A stretch of 64,000 nt of DNA, from NCBI RefSeq assembly GCF_900590755.1, contig NZ_UUOC01000053.1:466052-530051 (forward strand), written 5' to 3'. This document shows, piece after piece, positions 43,786-52,726 of the stretch; within the stretch, counting starts at the first letter, position 1, and every line of letters starts with the position of its first letter. The notes beneath the pieces are model-generated. The model was not told the DNA's origin, did no database searches, and worked only from the letters and a program-made list of their open reading frames with translations. Source of the DNA: Pseudomonas viridiflava (GTDB lineage: Bacteria; Pseudomonadota; Gammaproteobacteria; Pseudomonadales; Pseudomonadaceae). The position numbers and the translations under genes are program-made.

Positions 43786-45608
43786 TTGAGCGTCTCCAGA
43801 TTCGAGGTAAAGGCGCTGGCGCCCTGCTCGGCGGAGCTGAAGGCCATGCGCATGAAACCGAACAACTCTCGACCACAGCCAACGCCGTTATCCAGGTGCC
43901 CGATTGCAGGTGTTCTGGCGGCCAATTCTGCCGGTTCGACCAGAACTTGCAACGTTCCTTTTACCCCATCGACGCGAATGATGTCTCCATCCTGCACAAG
44001 TGCCAAAGGGCCACCATCAAAGGCTTCCGGGCACACGTGGATCGCGGCCGGGATCTTGCCTGACGCGCCAGACATGCGCCCGTCGGTCACCAAAGCCACC
44101 TTGAAACCCCGGTCCTGCAGCACACCCAAAAATGGTGTCATTTTGTGTAGCTCAGGCATGCCGTTGGAGCGCGGCCCCTGAAAGCGCATCACCGCAACGA
44201 AGTCGCACTCCAGCTCGCCAGCCTTGAAAGCGTCGGCCAGGTCCTGCTGATCCTGGAACACCTTGGCCGGGGCCTGCACCACTTGATGCTCAAGTGCCAC
44301 GGCCGAGACTTTCATCACGCCACGGCCGAGGTTGCCTTCCATGACCCGCAAACCGCCTTCCAGGGAGAACGGGTTGGCTACCGGCCGCAGAATGTTTTCA
44401 TCCAGGCTCTCGATCGGCCCTTCACGCCACACCAGCTTGCCGTCTTCCAGGAACGGCTCTTTGGTGTAACGGCTCAAGCCGCGACCCATCACGGTGTTGA
44501 CGTCTTCGTGGAGGTAACCGGCTTCCAGCAATTCGCGGATCAGGAACGACATGCCTCCCGCTGCCTGGAAGTGGTTGATGTCGGCTTTGCCGTTCGGATA
44601 GACATGGGTCAGGGTCGGAACCACTTCGGACAGGTCCGCCATGTCCTGCCAGGTCAGTTGAATGCCAGCCGCTTGAGCGATGGCGGGCATGTGCAGCGTG
44701 TGGTTGGTCGAGCCGCCCGTGGCATGTAGCGCGACGATGGAATTGACCAGCGCACGCTCGTCGACGATCTCGCCGATGGGCATGAAGTTGCCGCTCTGTT
44801 TGGTCATGCGCGTGACCTGATGCGCCGCCTCGATGGTCAGTGCATCGCGCAGCGGAGTGTACGGGTTGATGAACGAAGAGCCGGGCAAGTGCAGGCCCAT
44901 GACTTCCATCAGCAACTGGTTAGTGTTGGCCGTACCGTAGAACGTGCAGGTGCCCGGGCCGTGGTAGGACTTCATTTCCGAATCCAACAGCTCTTCGCGA
45001 GTCGCCTTGCCTTCGGCGTAGCGCTGACGGACGTCGGCTTTTTCCTTGTTGGAAATGCCCGAGACCATTGGTCCACCGGGAATGAAGATCGTCGGCAGAT
45101 GACCAAAACGCAGCGAACCCATCATCAGGCCCGGCACGATCTTGTCGCATATCCCCAGCATCAGGGCAGCATCGAACATGTTGTGGGACAAGGCGATAGC
45201 CGTGGACATGGCGATGATCTCGCGGCTGGCGATGCCCAGCTCCATACCCGGTTCGCCCTGGGTCACGCCATCACACATCGCAGGTACGCCGCCGGCAAAC
45301 TGACCGACCGAACCAATGTCACGTAAAGCCTGTTTGATCTGATTAGGGAAGTGCTCGTACGGCTGATGCGCCGAGAGCATGTCGTTGTAGGAGGAAATGA
45401 TCGCCACGTTGGCAGCGTTCATCATCCGCAGGCTGTTTTTGTCTTCCGGACCACAAGCGGCAACGCCATGGGCGAAGTTGGCGCATTGCAGTTTGCCACG
45501 CATCGGGCCGTCGCTCGCGGCGCCTCGAATCAGTTGAAGATAGCGCTCACGCGTTTCGCGACTGCGGGCTATCAGCCGTTCGGTTACCTCAAGAATGCGG
45601 GGATGCAT
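43782..45608 (-). CDS. edd: 6-phosphogluconate dehydratase
   Basis: Fe-S dehydratase of the IlvD/Edd family, 608 residues as usual. It makes KDPG, the key Entner-Doudoroff intermediate. Cluster and active-site Cys are seen in FAHGVAACGPEDKN, VPAMCDGVTQG and LMLGICDKIVPG; the signature GRMSGASGKIPAAIHVCPEA is near the C terminus. The ATG at 45608 has GGAG 9 nt ahead. Two exact HexR-type sites lie in the upstream gap shared with gap. Confidence 0.98.
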   Translation of the reverse strand: MHPRILEVTERLIARSRETRERYLQLIRGAASDGPMRGKLQCANFAHGVAACGPEDKNSLRMMNAANVAIISSYNDMLSAHQPYEHFPNQIKQALRDIGSVGQFAGGVPAMCDGVTQGEPGMELGIASREIIAMSTAIALSHNMFDAALMLGICDKIVPGLMMGSLRFGHLPTIFIPGGPMVSGISNKEKADVRQRYAEGKATREELLDSEMKSYHGPGTCTFYGTANTNQLLMEVMGLHLPGSSFINPYTPLRDALTIEAAHQVTRMTKQSGNFMPIGEIVDERALVNSIVALHATGGSTNHTLHMPAIAQAAGIQLTWQDMADLSEVVPTLTHVYPNGKADINHFQAAGGMSFLIRELLEAGYLHEDVNTVMGRGLSRYTKEPFLEDGKLVWREGPIESLDENILRPVANPFSLEGGLRVMEGNLGRGVMKVSAVALEHQVVQAPAKVFQDQQDLADAFKAGELECDFVAVMRFQGPRSNGMPELHKMTPFLGVLQDRGFKVALVTDGRMSGASGKIPAAIHVCPEAFDGGPLALVQDGDIIRVDGVKGTLQVLVEPAELAARTPAIGHLDNGVGCGRELFGFMRMAFSSAEQGASAFTSNLETLK

Positions 45609-45729
45609 GTGCTGAACTCCAGGCTAACGTATGTGGTCACCCGTTTAAGACCGCGTCAGATATCGAGGCACATGCCTTGTCTGTAAAAGCTTGATCTCGA
45701 TCAACTGTTTTGGCCTTACAGGCTTCTCG

Positions 45730-45744
45730 TTGTAGATAAAACAA
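45730..45744. promoter_or_regulatory. HexR-type operator (TTGT-N7-ACAA), edd-gap gap
   Basis: TTGTAGATAAAACAA matches the reported HexR half-site spacing TTGT-N7-ACAA exactly. It lies in the 220-bp region between the divergent edd and gap genes. Confidence 0.7.
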
Positions 45745-45791
45745 AATATTGCCACTAAAAAGGCTTGTTTTCTATTTCTATGCGAATAATC

Positions 45792-45806
45792 TTGTAATTC
45801 CAACAA
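45792..45806. promoter_or_regulatory. Second HexR-type operator, edd-gap gap
   Basis: TTGTAATTCCAACAA matches TTGT-N7-ACAA exactly. It lies 22 bp ahead of the gap start codon and 48 bp from the first site. Confidence 0.7.
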
Positions 45807-45828
45807 CAAATTCAGAAAGGACGGCTGT

Positions 45829-46830
45829 ATGACTCTTCGTATTGCAATCAATGGTTTTGGCCGCATCGGCCGCAACGTCCTGCGAGCACTCTATACCCAA
45901 GGCTACCGCCAAGACCTGCAGGTCGTCGCCATCAATGATCTGGGCGACAGCGAAATGAATGCCCACCTGCTGCGCTTCGACACCGTTCACGGCCCTTTTT
46001 CCGGCACCGTCGAGTGTGACAGCGAGAGCCTGACGGTCAATGGTGACCGTATTGCGGTCAGCGCCATTCGCAACCCTGCCGACCTGCCCTGGAAAGCCCA
46101 GAACGTCGACGTGGTGTTCGAATGCACCGGTCTGTTCACAGACCGCACCAAAGCCGCTGCCCACCTGACTGCCGGCGCCCGCAAGGTCATTATCTCGGCC
46201 CCGGCCAAAGGTGCCGACGCGACCATCGTCTATGGCGTGAACCACGATACCTTGCGTCAATCGCATCAAATTATTTCCAGCGCATCCTGCACCACCAATT
46301 GCCTGGCGCCTGTGGCCCAGGTGCTGCACCGTGAACTGGGTATCGAAAGTGGCCTGATGACCACGATCCATGCCTACACCAACGATCAGAACTTGATCGA
46401 CGTCTATCACACCGACCCATACCGCGCGCGCTCGGCCACCCAGTCAATGATCCCGAGCAAGACCGGCGCTGCCGAAGCCGTGGGTCTGGTGCTGCCGGAA
46501 CTGGCAGGCAAACTGACCGGCATGGCGGTGCGCGTCCCGGTGATCAACGTGTCTCTGGTGGACCTGACCGTGCAACTGACCCGCGAAGTCACTGCCGATG
46601 AAGTCAACGCGTTGATGAAAGAAGCCAGCCAGCACTCCAAGGTACTTGGCTACAACACCCTGCCGCTGGTGTCCCACGACTTCAATCACAACCCGCTCTC
46701 CTCGATCTTCGATGCCAACCACACTAAATCCAGCGGCAAACTGCTCAAGGTCATGGCCTGGTACGACAACGAATGGGCATTCTCAAACCGCATGCTGGAT
46801 AACTGCCTGGCGTTGCATAACGCGGAATAA
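45829..46830 (+). CDS. gap: Glyceraldehyde-3-phosphate dehydrogenase (catabolic, type I)
   Basis: A 333-residue enzyme that oxidises glyceraldehyde-3-phosphate. It has the Rossmann start RIAINGFGRIGRNVLRALY and the active-site SASCTTNCLAPVAQVLHRE with the catalytic Cys and His in the expected distance. The ATG is preceded by GAAAGG. It is divergent from edd, next to two HexR sites, an arrangement found in P. putida and P. aeruginosa, where this paralogue serves glycolytic flow and another serves gluconeogenesis. Confidence 0.96.
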   Translation: MTLRIAINGFGRIGRNVLRALYTQGYRQDLQVVAINDLGDSEMNAHLLRFDTVHGPFSGTVECDSESLTVNGDRIAVSAIRNPADLPWKAQNVDVVFECTGLFTDRTKAAAHLTAGARKVIISAPAKGADATIVYGVNHDTLRQSHQIISSASCTTNCLAPVAQVLHRELGIESGLMTTIHAYTNDQNLIDVYHTDPYRARSATQSMIPSKTGAAEAVGLVLPELAGKLTGMAVRVPVINVSLVDLTVQLTREVTADEVNALMKEASQHSKVLGYNTLPLVSHDFNHNPLSSIFDANHTKSSGKLLKVMAWYDNEWAFSNRMLDNCLALHNAE

Positions 46831-46845
46831 ACCACGCGGATTTAA

Positions 46846-46919
46846 TGTAGGAGCTGCCGAAGGCTGCGAAGGCAATGCGCCTGACACTCCATCATTCGCA
46901 GCCTTCGGCAGCTCCTACA
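46846..46919. repeat. REP-like inverted repeat (family B)
   Basis: TGTAGGAGCTGCCGAAGGCT and its complement flank about 30 bp, 15 nt after the gap stop codon. Confidence 0.85.
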
Positions 46920-46951
46920 GGATGCAATTTCCATAAACGATCACCGTCCCA

Positions 46952-47039
46952 GTAGGAGCGCGCTTGCCCGCGATGCAGTCGGCGCGGTCTGTCAAACACC
47001 GCGCGTCATCGTTCTTCGCGAGCAAGCTCGGCTCCCACA
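46952..47039. repeat. REPIN-like inverted repeat (family C)
   Basis: GTAGGAGCGCGCTTGCCCGC pairs imperfectly with GCGAGCAAGCTCGGCTCCCAC over about 88 bp. The centre also contains a GCGCGG/CCGCGC inner pair. The two repeats here are only 32 bp apart. Confidence 0.75.
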
Positions 47040-47082
47040 GATAGCCGAGATTGCCCCAATCAAACACTTGACCAAAGCAGTA

Positions 47083-47101
47083 GATGATAAGCATTATCAT
47101 C
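47083..47101. promoter_or_regulatory. Fur box ahead of the ECF sigma gene
   Basis: GATGATAAGCATTATCATC is a perfect inverted repeat with 8-bp arms (GATGATAA/TTATCATC) around GCA. It matches 13 of 19 positions of the classic Fur box and lies 30 bp ahead of the chosen start. Confidence 0.8.
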
Positions 47102-47130
47102 CGCTGCTTTTTCGGTCGAGTACTCCCCTC

Positions 47131-47649
47131 GTGAGTCAGTCGCGTCTAAACGAAGTTTTTGTCTCCCACAGGCCGGTCCTGTTGCGGACGTTGCAGCGCA
47201 TGGTGAGTAATCACTGCACCGCGGAAGACCTGTTGCAGGAAACCTATCTGCGGGTGACCCGCGCATTGAGCAGCCGCGCCATCGATCATCTTGAGCCGTT
47301 CATCTTTCAGACAGCCCGCAACCTGGCGCTGGACCATTTGCGCGCGCGTCGGGTTCGCGAACGCACGCTGGTGGAGGACGCCGCGCCCGCCGATCTGGAA
47401 AACGTGATTGCTCCCCACGCCAGCCTCGAAGACTCCACCCACGCCAACCGCCTGCTCGAAGGCTTGAGCAAAAGCCTCGCCACCCTGACGCCCCGCCAAC
47501 AGCAGATTTTCAGCCTCAGCCGCCTCAACGGTGAAAGCTATCTGGAGATCGCCAGCCAACTGAACGTATCCGCCAGCACCGTGCAGAAAGAGCTGAAACT
47601 GATCATGGCCATCTGCGTCGGAGTTGCAACAAAACTTGACCACCTCTAG
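47131..47649 (+). CDS. hxuI: ECF sigma factor (HxuI/FecI-like)
   Basis: A 172-residue iron-starvation sigma factor. Region 2 is seen in ENCTAEDLLQETYLRV-like VSNHCTAEDLLQETYLRVTR and EPFIFQTARNLALDHLR; region 4 in TLTPRQQQIFSLSRL and SYLEIASQLNVSASTVQKEL. The start is GTG 47131; an in-frame TTG lies upstream of the Fur box and so is unlikely. It is followed by the FecR-like regulator and heme receptor, forming a cell-surface signalling trio like P. aeruginosa HxuI-HxuR-HxuA; the exact orthology is inferred. Confidence 0.88.
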   Translation: MSQSRLNEVFVSHRPVLLRTLQRMVSNHCTAEDLLQETYLRVTRALSSRAIDHLEPFIFQTARNLALDHLRARRVRERTLVEDAAPADLENVIAPHASLEDSTHANRLLEGLSKSLATLTPRQQQIFSLSRLNGESYLEIASQLNVSASTVQKELKLIMAICVGVATKLDHL

Positions 47650-47718
47650 CAGTTACAGCAGGCTGCTGCCCGATACCGTAACGATTTGCCAACCAATAAG
47701 AACCGCCGAGGACCTCTC

Positions 47719-48690
47719 GTGAAGGACCCTGACTTCCATCGCACCCATCCCATTGCCGAGGATGTGTTGAGCGACAGCGCGATGGATCAAGCCTTGAACT
47801 GGCTCATCGAACTGGACAGCGCCGACGCCGAGCAACAGGCGCGCTTTCAGGAATGGTTGGCGGCCGATAGCTCGCACCGGGAAGCTTTCGCCAGGGTTCA
47901 GGCCGTCTGGCATTCCCAACCCGTGGCCCAAGTGGCCGCTGCAATGACCCCGGCCAAAGCCAAACCGAACCTGCTGCGCCGCTTGCGCCCTCACTGGTTG
48001 CCACTGGCGACGGCGGCAATGCTCGTGCTGGGTGTCTTCACCTTCAGCAACCTTGGCTTGCGCATCCAGGCCGATCATTTGACCGTGGTGGGCGAACGTC
48101 AGCGTCTGCAATTGGCCGATGGTTCCAAGGTCCTGCTCAACACCAATTCGGCGTTCTCCAGCAATATCACCGCTGAGCACAAAGTCGCCAAACTGCTGCA
48201 GGGCGAAGCCTTCTTTGAGGTGCCTGCGACTCAAGGCCAGCCGCTGGAAGTCCTTGCTGGCAGCGTGAGCATGCGCGCCAAGGGCGGCGACTTTGCCGTG
48301 CGCTATCTGGATGGCGTGGCGCAGATTCAGGTGAAAAACGGCGCGCTGGACGTTCGCTCCCCACAAAGCAGCACCGAAGTGAAGCTGGCCAGCGGCGACA
48401 GCATTCGTGTTGGCCCGGAAGGTTTCAGCCATCGAGAGAAGCTTGATCAGGCTACAGACCTGGCCTGGATCGACGGCCGACTGGTCTTCGACAATTGCCC
48501 CATGAGCGAAGTGCTGGCCGAACTGCGCCGCTACTACCCCGGCTGGATCGTCAACGCCAACAGCAAGCTCGAGGGGGTCGCGGTGACCGGCAATTACCGT
48601 CTGGACAACCCGCTGGACGTGGTTCGCTCCCTGGCCCAGATCACCTCCGCCCAACTGCATGAACTGCCGGCGCTGGTCATTCTTAATTAA
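47719..48690 (+). CDS. hxuR: FecR-like anti-sigma regulator (HxuR-like)
   Basis: A 323-residue inner-membrane regulator. The N-terminal cytoplasmic part has the DUF4880 helix (AMDQALNWLIELDSADAEQQ, FQEWLAADSSHREAFARVQAVW), then one transmembrane helix (WLPLATAAMLVLGVFTF), the periplasmic FecR domain (GERQRLQLADGSKVLLNT) and the DUF4974-like C-terminal end (WIDGRLVFDNCPMSEVLAEL). GTG 47719 has GAGGAC just ahead. It should hold the sigma factor until the heme receptor signals. Confidence 0.9.
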   Translation: MKDPDFHRTHPIAEDVLSDSAMDQALNWLIELDSADAEQQARFQEWLAADSSHREAFARVQAVWHSQPVAQVAAAMTPAKAKPNLLRRLRPHWLPLATAAMLVLGVFTFSNLGLRIQADHLTVVGERQRLQLADGSKVLLNTNSAFSSNITAEHKVAKLLQGEAFFEVPATQGQPLEVLAGSVSMRAKGGDFAVRYLDGVAQIQVKNGALDVRSPQSSTEVKLASGDSIRVGPEGFSHREKLDQATDLAWIDGRLVFDNCPMSEVLAELRRYYPGWIVNANSKLEGVAVTGNYRLDNPLDVVRSLAQITSAQLHELPALVILN

Positions 48691-48810
48691 ATCGATAAAT
48701 TTTTACGCGATTACCGTTGGTCGCTCGTCTCGTCTTAGCCAATGCAACTGATTCTTATTACTAACAGTTAGCAGACACTAAAAAGACAGCAACACAACGG
48801 AGCCCTATCG

Positions 48811-51417
48811 ATGCCGTCCACGCTTGATCCCGTCACGCATCTTCCCCTGACCGCCCACACCGGTTTGCAGAAGTCCGCCCTGTCATTGTTGACCCTCGCG
48901 GTTCTGACCGGCGCAACCTGGTCCGGCACCGTGCACGCTGCCACTGCCAGCGATGCCTCGACCGCGCGGGCCGCCGGCACGTATTCGTTCGCCATCGCGC
49001 AGCAACCACTGGCGTCGGCCCTCAACGAATTCAGCCGCATCACCGGCTGGCAAGTCGGCATGACTTCGGATCTGGCCAACAATGTCACCTCCCCCGGCGT
49101 AGATGGCTCGCTGCCGCCCGCCAAGGCTCTGGAGCGGCTGCTGGCGGGCACTCATCTGGGTTATCGCAATCTGGGCAATAACAACGTGGTGCTGGAAAAG
49201 CGCAGCGCCGGGGTTGTGGCTCTGGAGCAGATCACCGTCAGCGCCACCCGTCAGGCGCAGGACGTAACCTCGGTGCCGAGCTCGGTCTCGGTGCATGATC
49301 GCGCCGAACTGGACCGCCAGAACGTGAAGAATATCCGTGATCTGGTGCGCTACGAGCCGGGTGTCTCGGTGGGCGGCGCAGGTCAGCGCTCAGGCACCAC
49401 GGGCTACAACATTCGTGGCATCGATGGCAACCGGATCCTCACTCAGGTGGACGGCGTTGAAGTCCCGAACAACTATTTCTCAGGCCCGTACGCCAACACC
49501 CATCGCAATTATGTGGACCCTGAAATCGTCAAGCGCGTGGAGATCCTGCGTGGCCCGGCGTCTGCCTTGTACGGCAGCAGCGCCATCGGCGGTGCGGTCA
49601 GCTATTACACGCTGGACGCCGACGATATCATCAAGGACGGCAAGGATGTCGGCGCCCGTTTGAAGACCGGCTACAGCTCCGCCGACGACAGCTGGCTGAC
49701 CTCCGGCACCTTCGCCGGTCGTCAAGGTGATTTCGACGCCTTGCTGCATGTCAGCCAGCGCAACGGCCACGAAACCGAGTCCTACGGCGGCAACGGTAGT
49801 ACCGGCCTGCAACGCACCGAGGCCAACCCGGAAGATGTACGTACCACCAACGTACTGGCCAAACTGGGCTGGAATTACAGCGAAGGCTCGCGCCTGGGCC
49901 TGACCTACGAGAAGTACAAAGACGACCGCGACACCAACCAATTGAGCGCAGTGGGTGGGCCGTTCAATGCGGGCAGCGGCTTTGGTTTCTATCGCGGCCG
50001 CACCGCCAACGACACCATCAGCCGCGAACGTTTCGGCGTGGAAAACAGCTTCGAGCTGAACAGCCTGCTCGTGGATAACGTCAAATGGAGCCTGAACTAC
50101 CAGATCGCCAAGACCGACCAGAACACCCTGGAGCGCTATGTGCCGGGTTCTCGCGACGTATGGCGCACAAGGGAGACCACGTACAAGGAACGTCAGTGGA
50201 TCTTCGATGCGCAACTGGACAAGGCCTTCAGCATTGCTGATACCGACCACCTGCTGACTTACGGCACCACCCTCAAGCAGCAGAAAGTCACCGGTCTGCG
50301 CAGTGGCGGCGCAACCTGCGCAGCCGTTTTGGGCACCTGCCGTGTTATCGGCGCAACAAGCCCCACAGCTTCGGACAGCCTCACGCCATCCAGCGATTTC
50401 CCGGACCCGACCATCAGCACTTACAGCCTGTTCGCCCAGGATGAGATCCGTTGGAACGACTGGACCTTCCTGCCGGGCGTGCGTTACGACTACACCCGCC
50501 TGGACCCGCACATCACCCAGCAATTCCTCAACACCGCCAACCCTGGCAGTGGCGGCGCCGTCAGCGACGAAAGCAAGAACTGGCATCGCCTGTCGCCCAA
50601 ACTGGGCGTGACCTATGCCATCAGCGACCAATACACCTGGTACGGCCAGTACGCGGAAGGCTTCCGCACGCCAAGCGCCAAGGCCTTGTATGGCCGCTTC
50701 GAGAACGTGCAGAACGGCTACATCGTCCAGCCCAATCCAGACCTGGAACCGGAGAAAAGCAAAAGTTACGAGACCGGGCTTCGCGGGCATTTCGACGCGG
50801 GCACATTTGACGTGGCGGTGTTCTACAACAAGTACCGTGACTTCATTAACGAAGACCAGATCCAGCCCGGCACTGCAACCCAGGCGGTTTTCCAGTCCAA
50901 CAACATTGCCCACGCCACCATCAAGGGCGTCGAACTCAAAGGCCGCTTGAACCTGGACGCGTTCGGCGCGCCTGAAGGTCTGTACACACGTGGAGCCGTG
51001 ACTTACCTCTACGGCCGCAACGATGACAACGGTCAGCCGATCAACAGCATCAACCCGCTGACTGGCGTCTTTGGTCTGGGTTACGACCAGGACAACTACG
51101 GCGGCCTGCTGAGCTGGACGCTGGTCAAACGCAAAGACCGCGTGGACAACACCAGCTTCTTCGCTCCGGACGGGACTTCGAGCCAGTTCAAGACCCCCGG
51201 TTTCGGCGTGCTGGATCTGACCGGGTTCTACAAAGTCACCGATGACGTGACCCTGAACGCCGGTCTGTACAACCTGACCGACAAGAAATACTGGCAGTGG
51301 GAAGACGTACGCGGCTACGACGGCGTTGGCGAAGCAGGCGTTACGGCTCCGGCCAACCTGGACCGCCTGACTCAGCCAGGTCGTAACTTTGCGATCAATG
51401 TGGTCTGGGATATCTGA
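48811..51417 (+). CDS. hxuA: TonB-dependent heme/hemoglobin receptor with signalling domain (HxuA-like)
   Basis: An 868-residue outer-membrane receptor. After a signal peptide (ending GTVHA, about residue 43) comes an STN signalling domain (about 55-115, YSFAIAQQPLASALNEF), the TonB box region LEQITVSATRQ, a plug (IRDLVRYEPGVSVGG, VDGVEVPN) and a 22-strand barrel. The HuvA/PhuR-type barrel has FRTPSAKALYGRF and NPDLEPEKSKSYETGL, motifs of the hemoglobin/heme receptor family. The STN domain fits control by the two preceding genes. No hasA-type hemophore gene adjoins. Confidence 0.92.
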   Translation: MPSTLDPVTHLPLTAHTGLQKSALSLLTLAVLTGATWSGTVHAATASDASTARAAGTYSFAIAQQPLASALNEFSRITGWQVGMTSDLANNVTSPGVDGSLPPAKALERLLAGTHLGYRNLGNNNVVLEKRSAGVVALEQITVSATRQAQDVTSVPSSVSVHDRAELDRQNVKNIRDLVRYEPGVSVGGAGQRSGTTGYNIRGIDGNRILTQVDGVEVPNNYFSGPYANTHRNYVDPEIVKRVEILRGPASALYGSSAIGGAVSYYTLDADDIIKDGKDVGARLKTGYSSADDSWLTSGTFAGRQGDFDALLHVSQRNGHETESYGGNGSTGLQRTEANPEDVRTTNVLAKLGWNYSEGSRLGLTYEKYKDDRDTNQLSAVGGPFNAGSGFGFYRGRTANDTISRERFGVENSFELNSLLVDNVKWSLNYQIAKTDQNTLERYVPGSRDVWRTRETTYKERQWIFDAQLDKAFSIADTDHLLTYGTTLKQQKVTGLRSGGATCAAVLGTCRVIGATSPTASDSLTPSSDFPDPTISTYSLFAQDEIRWNDWTFLPGVRYDYTRLDPHITQQFLNTANPGSGGAVSDESKNWHRLSPKLGVTYAISDQYTWYGQYAEGFRTPSAKALYGRFENVQNGYIVQPNPDLEPEKSKSYETGLRGHFDAGTFDVAVFYNKYRDFINEDQIQPGTATQAVFQSNNIAHATIKGVELKGRLNLDAFGAPEGLYTRGAVTYLYGRNDDNGQPINSINPLTGVFGLGYDQDNYGGLLSWTLVKRKDRVDNTSFFAPDGTSSQFKTPGFGVLDLTGFYKVTDDVTLNAGLYNLTDKKYWQWEDVRGYDGVGEAGVTAPANLDRLTQPGRNFAINVVWDI

Positions 51418-51425
51418 TCCCCGCG

Positions 51426-51455
51426 ATGCGCCGTCTTCTCGACGGCGCATTTTTT
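51426..51455 (+). terminator. Terminator between the heme receptor and hemO
   Basis: ATGCGCCGTC and GACGGCGCAT form a perfect 10-bp stem around TTCTC, followed by TTTTT. It starts 9 nt after the receptor stop codon, so hemO may rely on readthrough or its own promoter. Confidence 0.85.
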
Positions 51456-51517
51456 ACGCCAATCTTTCGCTCAATCGTCTTGTTAGAAAGACCGTCGTTT
51501 TTCACAAGGAAGACCCG

Positions 51518-52132
51518 ATGACCTCCGAAAAAATCCGTCCTGCACTGCGCTCGCAACGCCTGAACCTGGCGACCAACACACCACACGAGCATCTGGACAA
51601 GGCCGTCAAGGCCAACGCCCCTTTCGAAACCCTGGCCAGCTATTCGCGTTTTCTGGTGGCTCAGTATCTGTTCCAGGCTGAACTCAAAGCCCTGTACAAC
51701 GACCCTGAACTGGTCGCAATCATCCCTGACCTGCCGGGCCGCTGCCGGGCCGAACAGGCACTGGCCGACCTCGCCGATTTACAGACTCAAGTCCCGCAGT
51801 CCGTATCGGGCGCGCTGGTGGCGCCGAGTCGTGCGCAGGCGCTGGGCTGGCTGTTTGTGTCTGAAGGCTCGAAACTGGGTGCGGCATTCCTGATCAAGCG
51901 CGCCGTTGCCCTGAACCTCAGTGCAGAGTTCGGCGCCCGCCATCTGGGTGAACCTGCCGGTGGTCGTGCCGAAGGCTGGAAAAGCTTTATCCGGACACTC
52001 GACGCCCTGCCCTTCAGTGAAGAAGAAGAGGCTCAGGTCGAACAGGCGGCGGTCGATGCGTTCGAGCGCTTCAACGTGCTGCTCAATCACGCGTATGCCA
52101 CTGCCCCAGCCTCGTTGATGGCCGAGTCATGA
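51518..52132 (+). CDS. hemO: Heme oxygenase (HemO/PigA family)
   Basis: A 204-residue biliverdin-forming heme oxygenase that releases iron from imported heme in the cytoplasm. The proximal His is in TNTPHEHLDKAVKAN and the distal helix motif is GWLFVSEGSKLGAAFL (the GSKLGAA segment corresponds to GSxxG of the family). The start ATG 51518 has AAGGA about 8 nt ahead; upstream frame reads into the terminator. It is 100 nt past the receptor gene and is probably co-regulated by iron. Confidence 0.93.
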   Translation: MTSEKIRPALRSQRLNLATNTPHEHLDKAVKANAPFETLASYSRFLVAQYLFQAELKALYNDPELVAIIPDLPGRCRAEQALADLADLQTQVPQSVSGALVAPSRAQALGWLFVSEGSKLGAAFLIKRAVALNLSAEFGARHLGEPAGGRAEGWKSFIRTLDALPFSEEEEAQVEQAAVDAFERFNVLLNHAYATAPASLMAES

Positions 52133-52207
52133 TTGTCGGCCCGGGCTGTTAGACTGGTCGGGTTTTCGATCATGGGATCGAACCAACTCATGACTACTGA
52201 AGAGATA

Positions 52208-52609
52208 ATGACCAGCAAACTCCCAAGGTCCAGAGTCTCTCGCCTGCTGTTCGCCGCACTGGCTTATGTCAGCCTCGGGATAGGTCTGGTCGCGATTTTC
52301 ATTCCCGGCCTGCCCACCACCGAGTTCGTCCTGCTGGCGGCCTGGGCGGCGACCAAGAGCTCACCGCGCTTGAGTGCCTGGCTGGAAAACCACAAGGTTT
52401 TCGGCCCGATCCTGAGCAACTGGCGCAACGGTCGTCTGGTCACCCGCAGCGCCAAAGTCAGCGCCACCATCAGCATGCTGCTCTGCGCCGCGCTGATGCT
52501 GTACCTGATGCATGGCTGGCCGGTTTACGCCGCCATTGGCGGTATGGTGCTGGGTAATCTGTGGATCTGGTCGCGCCCGGAGCCCTCGGGCTCCGATCCG
52601 GTTCTCTGA
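52208..52609 (+). CDS. YbaN-family DUF454 membrane protein
   Basis: A 133-residue inner-membrane protein with the DUF454 pattern: RLLFAALAYVSLGIGLVAIF helix, then IPGLPTTEFVLLAAWAATKSSPRL and WLENHKVFGPILSNWRNG. Two C-terminal helices complete it. The family is of unknown function, but copies are often beside heme-utilisation genes. ATG 52208 has GAAGAG 4 nt ahead; ATG 52190 is an alternative. Its position after hemO suggests a supporting role in heme or iron metabolism, which is inference. Confidence 0.85.
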   Translation: MTSKLPRSRVSRLLFAALAYVSLGIGLVAIFIPGLPTTEFVLLAAWAATKSSPRLSAWLENHKVFGPILSNWRNGRLVTRSAKVSATISMLLCAALMLYLMHGWPVYAAIGGMVLGNLWIWSRPEPSGSDPVL

Positions 52610-52726
52610 CGCACGTCATGTCGCTGTCACCGGCAATCGTCTAAGGTTGAAGATGCGCCACAGCTGAACGCCGGCTGACTGCGAAGGTCAACCGCTACAC
52701 TCTTCGACCCGCCAAGGGGCAATGTC

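Noticed and set aside
47068..47130. TTG start for the ECF sigma factor
   Set aside because: It would put the Fur palindrome inside the coding sequence; GTG at 47131 fits the promoter layout.
48691..48810. A Fur box in the gap ahead of the heme receptor
   Set aside because: The AT-rich segment around ACTGATTCTTATTACTA has only a weak, asymmetric resemblance to a Fur site; control through the sigma factor is sufficient.
49480..51450. 656-codon minus-strand frame across the heme receptor
   Set aside because: Antisense to an unambiguous TonB receptor; no ribosome site or domain is seen.
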